The notes under the pieces are model-generated. The model did no database searches and had not been told where the DNA came from. It saw only the letters and a list, made by a program, of their open reading frames with translations. DNA of 64,000 bases from Solen grandis (lineage: Eukaryota > Mollusca > Bivalvia > Adapedonta > Solenidae), in assembly GCA_021229015.1 (NCBI GenBank), contig CM037795.1, positions 18,626,212 through 18,690,211 on the forward strand, given 5' to 3'. Shown in pieces: positions 11,871-22,753 of this stretch (positions are counted from its first letter, which is position 1; every line of letters begins with the position of its first letter). A program made the translations under genes and the position numbers.

Positions 11871-11920
11871 AAACAAGAGGCCCATTAAGGGCCATAAACG
11901 CTCACCAGTGTACATCAGCA
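11871..11920 (+). mobile_element. pearl-like element head fragment
   Basis: The sequence caagaggcccattaagggcc followed by acgctcacca is a diverged left end of the family; no matching right end is visible nearby. Confidence 0.4.
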
Positions 11921-12340
11921 TATTCAAGATGATTTTTTTTATAAGGAAATCAAATGACAAACCAGAGATCAACTTCATTTTAGCAATCATGGCAGACATT
12001 CATGAAATCAATCCTGACCATTAATTTCATGGAATTTCAAGTGAAATGTATTAATTGAAGATAATATAATATATTGTATTATCAGTTGCAGTTACACGAT
12101 GTGAATGGTGTTCGATAAAAATAAACTAGCAGAATTTATCCTGATAGTTTGAAAGACACAGGGCTTTTTGTACGGGAAGAAAATGAAAGCAGTTGGTTAA
12201 AATGGTTGATTTAACTTTTACATAACATGATTAAACTTTTAAATAACAATCTGTAACAAAATATTTCGAAAATTCTTTAATATCGTTTCAGATTCCTTTT
12301 ATTTACAAGTTGTTTACTTTAATACTTGATCAAATATATG

Positions 12341-12909
12341 CAGGGACGGAAATGAACTTTTTTGGTCTGGTTGCCTGAGTGGGCTACTAGCTTTTTGGAT
12401 TCAGGGGCCCACCAAATAATGTAGTGGCCCACCATGTCAACTTGAAAAAAAAAAAATTCATGTCTTCATCATCATGATAAAGCCAGACATTTACCGTTTT
12501 CGGTACAATTTTCCTGAAATACCCGCTTTCATTTATTTTGGTCATACTCATGAATATATTTTCTTTTGTTGGCAGCCGATTGGGCAGCTGTCTTTTTGGG
12601 CTTTTTGGCAATTTCCACATTGTTTACCCAATAAACAACACTTTACAGAGGCGCTGCCATGTTTAAAACCACATACAATATAAGGAGCATTACGATTGGC
12701 TGAAATATGTATTGCTCATTTTTATTGGACCTGCGGCAATTCATCTACAGAGGGATGTCGATATTGGAAAATCAATACCGAGTAATTGTTACAGTTATGC
12801 TTTCCAAAATGCTAGTCACCATGATGGACTACCAACCTTAGAAAAACACTCACCCACATTGAAAAGTGGTCGCCCCAGGCGAGTGGGCGCCCGTTAATTT
12901 CCATCCCTG
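12341..12909. mobile_element. MITE-like element with CAGGG...CCCTG ends
   Basis: The left end reads cagggacggaaat and the right end atttccatccctg: a 13-bp inverted repeat with one mismatch, enclosing about 570 bp with no transposase. CAGGG termini are typical of hAT-type nonautonomous elements, but the flanks (aatatatg and tatacgta) do not form a clean 8-bp duplication, so the class is uncertain. The ORFs inside (12,387-12,620; 12,712-12,897) are not supported as genes. Confidence 0.5.
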
Positions 12910-13029
12910 TATACGTATAAAAAAACATATATTCATAATCCATGAACATTCCTTTATCTCAGCAGAAAATTTAATAAAAATCAAAGCAGGTACATAGAAG
13001 TACTGCCCATTACAAACAACACGTTTGCA

Positions 13030-13693
13030 CTATCCTCCCACGTCAACGCCCCGATAACGACGTAGTTGACGTCTCAGAAATCTTATTGTTCTTTCTGGGA
13101 ACCACATTTCACATTTTTTCCAGGTATGGTCCTCCATGCCAATGCAGCGTTTGTGGTGATGAATCCACTGTCTTTTTATAATAAAAGAGTATTTAGATTC
13201 AGTTGCCCATTGCTCCATTCCATGGCTGTTAGGTTTGAGAGGCACCCATCTCACATGTACCTGAAATTACACAACAAAAGTTATGGATAACCTGTTATTA
13301 ACATTATACAGTCATTTTATAATTTAAATTATCAATTATTAGACCCAATTTTTTTTTTTTTTTTCACTTAAAATAATGTCATATAAAATGAAAAATACAT
13401 TTTCATTCTCCATTGCCGAATTTGGGGTCATCTGTTATAGTCTAATCATATGTTAATTAAAGTCAATGACACATAAGATAAAACATTAAAACATAACATA
13501 CCTTTTCAATGTTCAGATTATATTCAAAAACGCGTATGTACCGATCCTTAGCCTACACCAGTCAGTTCAAGGTCAGTCGTCTATCACTCTTCAAGGCATT
13601 GCAGATTGACGTCATGTGGATGCCACTCTCACCATTTGATCATGGTCGCATCTGTGATTGCCATCGAGATATTCTTGGCATTCCGAAAACGTC
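13030..13693 (-). CDS. candidate three-exon 3' end of an unrecognised gene
   Basis: Three minus-strand segments join in consistent phase: 13,693-13,633 (acceptor ATAG, donor GTGAGAG), 13,552-13,502 (acceptor TGTAG, donor GTATGTT) and 13,260-13,030 (acceptor AATTTCAG, ending in TAG). They would encode ...TFSECQEYLDGNHRCDHDQM, then AKDRYIRVFEYNLNIEK, then a basic, tryptophan- and cysteine-containing C-terminus (HHHKRCIGMEDHTWKKCEMW; RFLRRQLRRY). No family is recognised. The first acceptors lack strong pyrimidine tracts. In the right arm the last exon has an in-frame TAA soon after its start and the first donor has lost its -1 G, so at least that copy looks damaged. The short plus-strand ORFs across this region are shadows. 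Confidence 0.3.
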
Positions 13694-14340
13694 CTATGTC
13701 ATTTAAACTCAAGTACCCAGCTAACTGACCCCTTACCTCTAGCACTTTAAGTGTTTTCGTTGGTATCTTTCCTAAATATTTGCAAAAAAATAATGTTTGC
13801 GAGAATTTCCGTCCAGTCCTTGATGTCCATTATCACATAGCGAACGTGACGGCTGTCAGTATTCAAAATGTTATTTTTTTGCAAAATAACATCAAAATGA
13901 GGTCAGATTTTCTGATGATGATAACAAAATAAGTACCTTATGACGAAATTTTATTGAAATTCCGACATAGTTTCTATTTTGAATAGACTTATACTTTTAA
14001 ATATCTGACCAAATAACAGACGGGGGCGCTGAAGCGTTACTATGGTAATGCAATCACATATTGTACAAACAAAAATAATCTTTACAACTATGATTTTACA
14101 CTAAGCGATACAGAAGAGATAGGTATACATTCATTGTAACTCAAACATGGATACACTATGTAAATATTTGAAAGAATGAATGAAAAAGTCTACGAATATC
14201 TGGATCAACCCTCGTATATTGTTTTCGCATATTGCAATTATACTCCTTGCAGAGTGAGGCAATCACTGAAGATGATGATGATGACGAAAGTGGAAAATTA
14301 AACCCAGACAGTTTGAAGACTGTGAAACCAACAATATAAC
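13694..14340. other. gene-free left-arm sequence
   Basis: Conserved in the right arm at about 62,695-63,339. Nothing coding is recognised. It includes 'gacgggggcgctgaagcgtt', possibly the edge of another repeat. Confidence 0.4.
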
Positions 14341-15810
14341 AACAAGAGCTGTCAGAGGACAGCACGCTCGACTATTCAAAATGCTTGTTGGTAAATCAAA
14401 TGAAATCTATTTCAATTCTTGCCCTTCACATACCCTGTACATAATAATAGTCAAAAATGATATACCTTTTAAGTCTGATACCCCTTAATATTTTTATGAA
14501 GTCTAAATCAATCCTAAGCCTAGTTACTGAGACAAAAGCATAATAACACTGCATGCAAAACTTTAACCAAAAATCCAAGCAAGAAAAGGCCATAGTTTGC
14601 ATAAAATTCTGTCCAAAAGTAATCCTCCTTGGTTTTCTGATGCCCCTGAAGACACTCCTTAACTTTCTAGTCAATTCCACAAGCAATTTCTGAGATATAA
14701 GCTGGATAGTAGCTTGAATGCAAAAATTTAACCAAAATTTTAAGTTAAAAGGGGACCATGATTTTTAATATATTCCGTCAAGTGTTATCTTCCTTTATAG
14801 TATGATACCCCTAAACAAATTAAAGATGTTTCGAATCAATCCCATTCCTGGACTATGAGATATTAGCATGAAAGTACCTTGCATGCAAAACTTGAACCAA
14901 AATTTCTAAGTTAAAAAGGGGCCATAATTTGTAACATATTCTATCAAGAGTTATCCATCATAAAAGTATGATACCCCTAAACATATTAAAGATGTTTCAA
15001 ATCAATTGCATGCCTGGATACTGAGAAATTAGCATGAAAGTACCTTGCATGCAAAACTTAACCAAAATTTTAAGTTAAAAAAGGGGCCATAATTGTAAAT
15101 ATTCTAATGATAGTATGATACCCCTAAATATATTAAAGATGTTTCAAATCAATTGCATGCCTGGATACTGAGATATTAGCATGAAAGTACATTACATGCA
15201 AAACTTTAACCAAAATTTCTAAGTTAAAAAGGGGCCATAATTTGTAACATATTCTATCAAGAGTTATGATACCCTTAAACATATTAAAGATGTTTAAAAT
15301 CAATCGCATGCCTGGATACTGAGATATAAGCATGAGAGTATCTTACATGCAAAACTTTTACCAAAAATTCTATTTAAAAAGGGGCCAAAATTCATATTAA
15401 ATTCAGTCAAGAGTTATCTACCTTGGTTGTCTGATACCCCTACATGTATTCATAAACTTTCAAGTCAATACCATGAATGGTTATTGAGATATAAGGCTGA
15501 TAGAAGCTTGCATGCAAAACTTTAACCAAATTTTCTATTGCATGCTAACTTTAACCAAATTTTCTACTGCATGCAAAACTTTAACCAAAATTTCTAAGTT
15601 AAAAAGGGGCCATAATTCATATTAAATTCAGTCAAGAGTTATCTACCTTGGTTGTCTGATGCCCCTAAACATATTCATAAATTTTCAAGTCAATACCATA
15701 AATGGTTATTGAGATATAAGGTTGATAGTAACTTACATGCAAAACTTTAACCAAAAGCTACAACGCCAATGCCGACGCAAGGGCGACTACAATAGCTCTC
15801 ATATTCTTCG
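14341..15810. mobile_element. molluscan interspersed repeat with 150-170-bp internal units
   Basis: One end reads acaagagctgtcagaggaca then cgctcgactattc (14,341-14,377). The other end reads agctctcatattcttcgaat (about 15,793-15,812) and, in the right-arm copy, continues as gaatagtcaagctaacaaga, giving related inverted ends. Between them about seven degenerate units share 'catgcaaaactttaaccaaa', 'aaaaaggggccataatt' and 'gtcaagagttatc'. A related end occurs at 1,656-1,675. Non-coding. Confidence 0.6.
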
Positions 15811-16063
15811 AATTGAGACAGATATAGTGCTGCCACACTGCAGTATCTGTCATGTTGTAGACATGTGGCATGATACCACATCCAGTCACATTATCCTGAC
15901 ACTGGGCCAACCAGTCCTGGTACTACCCTCATATGCTAAGTGCCAAGCAAGGGAGCTATGCCAGTACCATTTTTTACGACATTGGTATGTCATGACTGGG
16001 AATCGAACTCACGACCTTCTGTTTCCGAGGTGGACGCTCTTATTACTCGGCCAAAGGGGTTGG
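15811..16063 (-). mobile_element. tRNA-derived SINE, tail deleted (left-arm copy)
   Basis: The minus strand carries the tRNA-like head (TTTGGCCGAGTAATAAGAGC ... GTGAGTTCGATTCCC, 16,063 to about 16,000) and the body shared with 5,210-5,515. The right-arm copy keeps the full 3' tail (61,205-61,300), whereas here the body runs directly into the 14,341 repeat, a loss of about 105 bp. Confidence 0.8.
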
Positions 16064-16831
16064 TTCAGTCCCGTTTGAACACCAAATATGTAATGGTACA
16101 AGTTGTACACATTTGTGTACCCATAATTTGTGAAATCGTTCTATTTTCGGTTTGGTGATTTCTACTAGGCGTGACAACCAGTACCAAAAATGGTATGTTG
16201 CACTGAGCGGCTCATTTATGGGTTTATAATATGGTACCAGAAGCAAGAACATAATTATATCAACAATAACCTACTCTCGATCCCCACAGAAAGAAATGCT
16301 TTTTTACATGGCAACAAATTACTTTAAAATCGTTTGTCAAAAAACTGTAATGAACTTAAACACTGTTTTATTATTTACTCAATGTGAGAACCAATTTAAG
16401 GTAATATTATTACAATAATACGAATCGAAATGTAGTCCACATTTGTGTACCCGTAATTTGTAAAAATCGTTCTACTTTCGATTTCGTAATATCCCCTACC
16501 GAGTTGAGCCGACTTGACTCATGACTCATTTATTTGTGTTTTCCTAATACATTGTCAAACATGAATGTTTTTGTTCAGTGTAAACCATTATACAAAACAA
16601 CATGACATGCATGTATATACCTTTTTGTCTGTCGTGGTATGAATATGTTCAAGAAATGTCAAACTCCGCGCACCGGTTACGTCAAGCTACGTAAGGGGAG
16701 TTAACTACTGCGGCGGAGTTTCGAACAAGAGTTAAATTAATTTAAAGCTCTCTAGTCAGCGATCATTACCTCCCCTTGCAAATGGACTACGAGAAAAAAA
16801 CGTGGACGATCTGTGTGGGGGAACAAGAAAT

Positions 16832-16879
<48 letters not shown>

Positions 16880-17471
16880 GGCGTAAGAAAAACAACAACA
16901 AAGTCTCCCATTTTATGAAGGCATATCCTAATATAATTTATGCAAACCAGTGAAAAGAGTGCTTTTCCAAACTCTTCGGTTGTTAACCAAGATAAGATTA
17001 GTTTAAGAACTAGGTCAAAATCCATTTGATATAGCTTTTGACGAAAAAAAAAAAAAAGAAAAAAAAAGTGGACGTTGTATTGATGATATGATTTTCATTA
17101 CATTATTTTCTTTTGCTTTAAACAACAATCAGAACAATTTTTATGTATTAATTACTGATGATTTCTAGGTAAAATCAATGTGCAATTTAACTTGAAGGTC
17201 GTTTAAAAAAATACAAAATTCATTGCAAGTTAGATCTATTCCTTTGAAATATGAAAAACACAATAAAACACGTTGTTGGCTGATCTTAAGTGATGATGAT
17301 AATAATTCTTAGATAATTGTGAATTAATATTAGCCCCAAATGAATTTCGTTGCCGTCACATGCACATATTTCATTGGGTTACATTTAAGTCAATAATGGA
17401 TATTCTGGCATTAATTAATATTTCTTTAATCATAAATGTCATTTAAATATTTTATCTGATTCATCATGTAG
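16064..17471. other. gene-free left-arm sequence with long poly-A
   Basis: It contains poly-A at about 16,837-16,878 (poly-T at about 60,170-60,200 in the right arm) and a short imperfect hairpin around 16,664-16,724 (actccgcgcaccgg / gcggcggagt). An 89-codon minus-strand ORF (16,756-17,025) is conserved in the right arm but runs through the homopolymer into poly-Phe and is not accepted as a gene. Confidence 0.4.
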
Positions 17472-17600
17472 CGTCGGATACCCACGACTGCCTTTTTCAA
17501 CTGTCAGCCGCGGGATGCTTGGCTAGCACTTTATCGTTGTAAGGATATTCATAAGATGTACGTCGAAATGGGCGAAGTGTTCCGAATGCACAGTGATTAC
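17472..17600 (+). CDS. candidate internal exon, function unknown (left arm)
   Basis: An acceptor (catcatgtag) and a strong donor (gtaagt) bound a 129-bp segment that is open in phase 0 at both ends and gives 43 codons. Readable parts include RRIPTTAFFNCQPRDAWLAL and MYVEMGEVFRMHSDY. The other two frames contain stops. The right-arm copy (59,456-59,584, minus strand) differs at a single base, TTC to TTT, which is synonymous. No family is recognised, and no partner exon on the same strand could be assigned. Confidence 0.45.
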
Positions 17601-17693
17601 GTAAGTTAAAGTACGAGAGGTTTTTTTTTGGTCAAAAAATCCCCACTACCTGTGGCATTCTGTTAAAATTTTTGCGACTGTTTTTTATTCTTA

Positions 17694-17977
17694 CAGTGTA
17701 ACTGTCTAATCATTATGTCCATGAATTTTGGTACATTTGGTATCTAAGCACTTGGTCGAACTGGTAATGAGTTGTGACGAGTCGTCGTCACAGGTATAAA
17801 TGCAATTTCTGACAATTGTGTCAAGGAGTCGACTCTTTGGCTCAGTGATTTGAGCATTAGACTTGCACGCCGGCGGACCAGATTCGATCCTGGGCCGGGT
17901 CGAGTTTGTGACAGAGTTTTGCAATTTTCTACCCATTAACAACTCTGAAGGGCAGTTACCAATGTGTAGTGGCGTTC
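17694..17977 (-). mobile_element. Ty3/gypsy integrase fragment fused to a tRNA-like sequence
   Basis: The minus strand encodes TPLHIGNCPSELLMGRKLQN, the conserved stretch near the end of the Ty3/gypsy integrase core (usually '..TTPL..G.SPAELLMGR+LR'). It then runs into a plus-strand tRNA-like sequence with A-box-like tggctcagtgatttgagc and B-box-like agattcgatcctg at about 17,840-17,893. The upstream half of the same integrase lies at 23,600-25,200, beyond the 4.8-kb insertion. The right-arm equivalent is 59,081-59,365. Confidence 0.7.
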
Positions 17978-18714
17978 CAGCAAGCTTCGAATATCGGACC
18001 GATATCGGATGAATATAGTTTTGAAAATCGGGCCAATATCGGATTTCAGTATCGGGGCAACATCGTTTTTGCAAAGTGAATGCTTTTTCGGCCACGATAT
18101 CTTTTTGAATATCAATCCGACATTGGACCGATATACCAATATCAGTTTGCCATATTGGGTGGATATCAATATACCTATATCTGACCGATATAGGTGTGCC
18201 TTGATTGGACCTACATACATTTCCCAACAAATGGCCTTACATAATGAAATTGTGAAGTGGTTGACAAATTACCAGACAATTTCTTGCTGAAAATAAGTTG
18301 GAACATTGATTCAAATCATTGGCAACAGGGTTTATAAGTTAAATTAAATCTTTAATAAAATAAGACTCCAGTGACTTTTAAAGCAAAAAAAAAAAAAAAA
18401 AAAAAATTAAAAAAAAACTGTAATCAATAATATATTTAATATACAAACAGTAATAATCCATTTAGTGAATAAATAGTCTTTCAAATGGGCCTTGTTTGCA
18501 GTATGGCCTCGGTTTGCACATATCACATACGAATGTTGGAATTAAACTCACTATTCCACTATAGAGCTAGTGTCTCTTTGTTGATATTTTGTGGATGCAC
18601 AAAACACACTAAAAATCATCAAAGTCGTCTTTCAGATAATTATGGTGTATCCACTGTTTCCACCATCTCTGGAAAACTTTGGGGTTCTGGAGTCAAAAGT
18701 GAATGTTGCTTCTA

Positions 18715-18819
18715 CTATGTGACTCCTTCCGGTATTTGGCCCCTCTTAAGCCAGTCCTTCAAGGCATCCTCACCTTCAGTGCTGGCGGTTTTTGTTGATA
18801 CTTTTTTTCTGTCCACATT
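18715..18819 (-). CDS. exon-like segment C inside the 4.8-kb element (left arm)
   Basis: An acceptor with a pyrimidine-rich tract (cctcttttgtttgtgtcctg then aacag) opens a 35-codon phase-0 frame ending in TAG: NVDRKKVSTKTASTEGEDAL then KDWLKRGQIPEGVT. The segment is identical in the right arm (58,162-58,266, plus strand). Exon B upstream has its stop 11 bp before a good donor, so this piece is either 3' UTR-spliced, part of an alternative transcript, or coding in a gene that has since gained a stop. The 122-codon ORF on the opposite strand is taken as a shadow. Confidence 0.35.
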   Translation of the reverse strand, partial: NVDRKKVSTKTASTEGEDALKDWLKRGQIPEGVT

Positions 18820-19162
18820 CTGTTCAGGACACAAACAAAAGAGGTTAATATAAACATCTTATTAGCTGCATCAAACTGACTATACAACACTTTTAATAAT
18901 TTATTTCAAAGGAAGAAGACATTTTTATTATCTTTTTCATTTAACGAGATAGTAAATTGGTATAGAATTATTGGTTTAGCAGCTTTAATTTGCTTTAAAT
19001 TTTATAATTACAAAGCTATAGGAGTTGTTATAGCTCAGACACTCTCTTAACAATGACAATGGTTTATTTCAAATACATGTTTGCTGACATGTGATACTTT
19101 CTTTGAATTGACAATTTCTTAGTATTGGTTTGAAAAAAAAAATCAACTTACTGTATCGAACG

Positions 19163-19280
19163 TTATTCAGCATCAAGTTTCCTCTTCTTTCCCGTGAAGG
19201 CATATCTCTCTAGCGCTTTGCTTGAGATGTTTTCTTTCGGCAGGCGTTTCAATGCAGTTTTGAAGTTATGTCCACACAGC
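19163..19280 (-). CDS. exon-like segment B inside the 4.8-kb element (left arm)
   Basis: The acceptor tttcaccttgcag opens a frame that takes one base to complete a Lys codon from exon A, then reads LCGHNFKTALKRLPKENISS and KALERYAFTGKKRKLDAE before TAA. A GKKRK cluster near the end resembles a nuclear localisation signal. Together with exon A (CGLCETAVRPK) it brings three cysteines and a histidine close together, as in a small zinc-binding fold (inference). The same exon is present in the right arm (57,700-57,817). Confidence 0.45.
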
Positions 19281-20096
19281 CTGCAAGGTGAAAGGAAAAG
19301 TAAACATCAATTCGTTAATATACAAACACTGGCATCCGGCTTATAATCCAATCTGACCTATATCAAGGGCGTGCCTGGGCTTACGCACTAACGCACGTGC
19401 GTACAATTGATTTGAAAAATCGAAAGTTTAAAAACGCCAAAAACGCTATAAAAACATCGCCTTACCATTTTGAACGGATTTGCCTTGAACGATATTACAA
19501 AAATCATATCTATAAGCACAAACAGGCTAATTTAACATTAAGGTATATATTTTACGGTACGATACTTTCTTGATCAGCTCATCTTTCCCCGCCTTTTTCA
19601 TGTGTTCTAATAGTAATTAAAAATACATTCAATATGCCAACCTGTTAACTCAATGGTTACACATAGCTGAGATCGGACTAGGGCAAAGTTCTGTAACATC
19701 TGCATGAAGGCTTAGATATTAATTATTTCATTTCTGCCATGATTCATGAAGAAAGTAAACGTAGCTAGGTATGCAACAACATGTATGTAAGCATGAACAG
19801 TGTTAAGATATACCTATTATATTATTTACTACAAAAACAATTTAAATATTTTATCAACTTACTTGAAAAAAAATGTTGTTATGAATTATATAAGCACTGA
19901 AACATCTTTATTGTTCTTATGCATACGTATATGAGTCCTTAATTTGTGTTAAAATATTCGCGTTTTTGTATATTATTGACTAATTAAATGGCTCATGAAA
20001 AGAAAAAAAACAACAAAACATGGCTCCAATTTTTCAACTTTGGCTCATCCATTGGTTCCAACAAATCATAGCGCTGAAGGCACTGGAGTTGTGTGT

Positions 20097-20627
20097 GTCT
20101 CAAATTAAAGCATGATCCTGGTCGTGGGCTCTCATGCATTTAGGTTTCAACTTTTTTTTTCGTTTTTTTTTCGTCTCTAGTATTCTTATTTTTCTTTTTA
20201 TATAGTGTCTCTCTTATAAATATTTTTGTCTCCAAATCTCTCTCCTTTTCTTATCTCAGTCACTCTATCTCATCCGCGATTCCTTACCCGCTTTCAAAGT
20301 AACTAGCGACATTTTTGTCCATTGTCTTCTCTCATTACACGTTTTTTTTCGACACACGAATAAAGGTAGACTATAGTGAAAGAAAAAAATGAAGGTTTTA
20401 CTAGTAAAGAAATGCAAGAGCTATAAAGAGGAAGAGACTTTGAAAAGGGGAGTAGCTAAAGGGCTGGATACAGTGAATGTAGCTTTTAGTTGAAGAGATA
20501 GAGATTGCCGGAGATGGGAAAGAGGAGACCATAGAGCAAGGTATTTAAAATGGAATAGTAAAAAGAAAGAATTAAGGTAAAATCTGTGCATGAGAGCCCA
20601 CGACCAGGATCATGCTGTAATTGAGAC
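20097..20627. mobile_element. MITE with about 40-bp terminal inverted repeats (left arm)
   Basis: The left terminus at 20,097-20,138 contains agcatgatcctggtcgtggg then ctctcatgca; the right terminus at 20,587-20,627 is its inverse, with a perfect 30-bp core and an imperfect outer 10 bp (gtctcaaattaa versus gtctcaattac). The interior is about 450 bp with no transposase. It lies in the putative intron between exons A and B. Right-arm copy: 56,302-56,832. Confidence 0.85.
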
Positions 20628-20707
20628 CTAAACCGTACAACGGTAAAGGCCGATCGAGTTCGCACCCGGCGAACGTTAGGGTATGTCTGCATTGTGCAGA
20701 AACTTAC

Positions 20708-20841
20708 TTGGGTCTGACTGCCGTCTCACATAATCCACACTTAATATACCCTACTTGTAATATCTTTCGAACGGGTTTTAAATTGGTTCTATATTTAGAT
20801 GTATTAGTCTTTTCTGAAAATGACTGTATTTCTTTGAACAT
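20708..20841 (-). CDS. exon-like segment A inside the 4.8-kb element (left arm)
   Basis: From an ATG at 20,841 the minus strand is open for 44 codons plus two bases, ending at a strong donor (CCCAA/GTAAGT). Readable parts are MFKEIQSFSE and KPVRKILQVGYIKCGLCETA. The phase (2) fits exon B. An alternative start is a splice acceptor (atatttcag) 11 bp upstream. Between the arms it shows a synonymous change (ATA/ATT, Ile) and a conservative one (Glu/Lys). No family is recognised. Confidence 0.4.
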
Positions 20842-22753
20842 TAATTTTTCACTGAAATATGTTACATACTAAGTTATTTTACCTTCCAGAAGCTCAACAA
20901 AATACAAATAACTAACTCAGTGTTTTCAAAACAGAGCTTATTTTAGTATTTATATTTTTTCTAAAGAAAGGGAGTCGTTTTATTAACTAGACAAAGGACA
21001 GTGTTATAGGTGTTTTAAATCGGTTTACAATAAGGCTCCAAAGTTGGCCCAGTGGTAACGACTCTGTCTACAACTCCTCTCAGTATCACTCCACGTGGGT
21101 TCGTAGCTCGGAGGTGAAAAATTTAGTGCTAGATTATAATACCAGACTATTAATTTTATTGACTTTAAAACTTACTACCATAATCATTTCTGCATTTGAA
21201 TTATTGGCTTCTATTTTTATCGTTTTGAAAAGGACCTACAGTTAATCTATTGAGCTATTATTCAAGATTCATATCTCATTCAAAGTTTTTTTTTAACTAA
21301 ATGATTGAAGCAAACGCTAGAAAGGTTCAATTTCAATCCCGGGGCGTATACTATAGTTTATAATCGCAATGTTTCGGACATGTAAACATATTTCGGGTAC
21401 CCCAAATTTTTGGATAATAAGTTATCACAATGTCAGTATAAGAACGCTTAAAGACGATCGCGACAGTTTCATCTTTCTTTTTTCCCCAAACGTTTAGAAT
21501 TTCATGACACCGTTATTTTGAAACAAAAAGTACAAACAAACAGTATTTGTTTTAAACTTTATTCTTTCTGATGTAAAAACATCGAATTTTTTTTTCTGAT
21601 TTTTTCAATGAATACTTTTTTGGTTTCAGTCCATATACCGAGGTAGTGTTATCTTAATGCATTAGTTAAAAATACTGCGCGTTTTTATCATATTTCATTA
21701 TGATTTTACAGTTTTTGTATGTACTTATCACCCTTTAAAATGCTCCTACGGCGTTCCAGGGGCATTTTCTCCCGGGGAAGCATGCCCAAAGACCCACCCT
21801 AGCCATGGTGCGTATACCGATATTGGGTCCAGGCACGCCATTGTATATTCATGTACTATGGAGACGAGGTAAACAACTCCCTCAATTGGCCCCTGAATAT
21901 ATGTCAAATTGGATAAGAATGTGTATTCAAAATAAAACTCAACAGTGTTTATAAAAAAAAACAATACAAGATTGTGTATCAGTATATGAACATGTAGTAC
22001 GACATCTCATACACAACAAGTTTTATTTCTTTGTTTTTTTAAGTTCGGATGCAATCAAATTTTACGAAGTGACCGTCGCGAAAACCCATGACATAACAAA
22101 AAAAAAAACAAAAAAAAAAAACTGCCTTATGCTAACATACATGCAAGAATAAAATATTAAAATCAAATGGTATTTAAGGTCAGGTTTAAATGGTCATTTG
22201 TGTTTATACGTTAAATGGACTTACCCGGTTTAAGATGACCAAACATCTGAAGAAAATTCAAACTCAAAGAGCATGGTGGCATGGGAATGCAGTCAAAATC
22301 AAAACGAGGCTAATATTTGATTTTTTTTAACATTTTTTTTATTTAATTTAAATGTTTAGTTTCAATTAAACAAATGATATTAAATCAAATAAAAATATTA
22401 GAAAGATTTAGCACATTTATCTTCCCTACTTATTAATATAAAATTGTTTCCTATTTACTTTTTGAACCTACACTCCAAGGAGAGTTACATCCTTTGTGAA
22501 AGTAATTTTTGATATCAGCCCGATATAGGACCGATATGTGGAAACGATCTGAATTTTATATAGACAAATCCTTGTTTATTTACACTTGTACAACAAGATG
22601 TGTTTATGTGCTGTTGATATTTACATTTGGATTCATGATACAATTTACTCTATGCTACTGGATCTGCAGGTTGGGATATCGGCTGTATATCGGCCCGATG
22701 TCGCAAACTGATATCAGTGTACTGATATCGGCACGATATACCCATGCTTGCTG

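Larger units (their letters stand above)
17978..22753. mobile_element. 4.8-kb transposon with ATATCGGNCCGATAT terminal repeats (left arm)
   Basis: The ends are CAGCAAGC (17,978) and GCTTGCTG (22,753). The terminal 200-250 bp on both sides are filled with variants of the palindromic motif ATATCGGNCCGATAT (17,988-18,195; 22,510-22,540 and 22,672-22,742). In the right-arm copy the element splits a Ty3/gypsy integrase frame: SYRTTP stops at one end and TPLHIG resumes at the other, which fixes the boundaries and suggests a short, diverged target duplication. No transposase is recognised. The interior carries three exon-like segments of one strand, a nested 0.5-kb MITE, a tRNA-like sequence at 21,040-21,120 and AT-rich DNA. 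The superfamily is unknown. CA...TG ends and dense subterminal palindromes would suit a DNA transposon bound by a dimeric protein (inference). Confidence 0.65.

Noticed and set aside
16756..17025. 89-codon minus-strand ORF conserved in both arms
   Set aside because: It runs through a long homopolymer giving poly-Phe, has no domain, and its conservation is explained by the arm duplication.
18485..18853. 122-codon plus-strand ORF identical in both arms
   Set aside because: The opposite strand carries the better exon-like structure (segment C with acceptor), and identity between arms alone is not evidence of coding.
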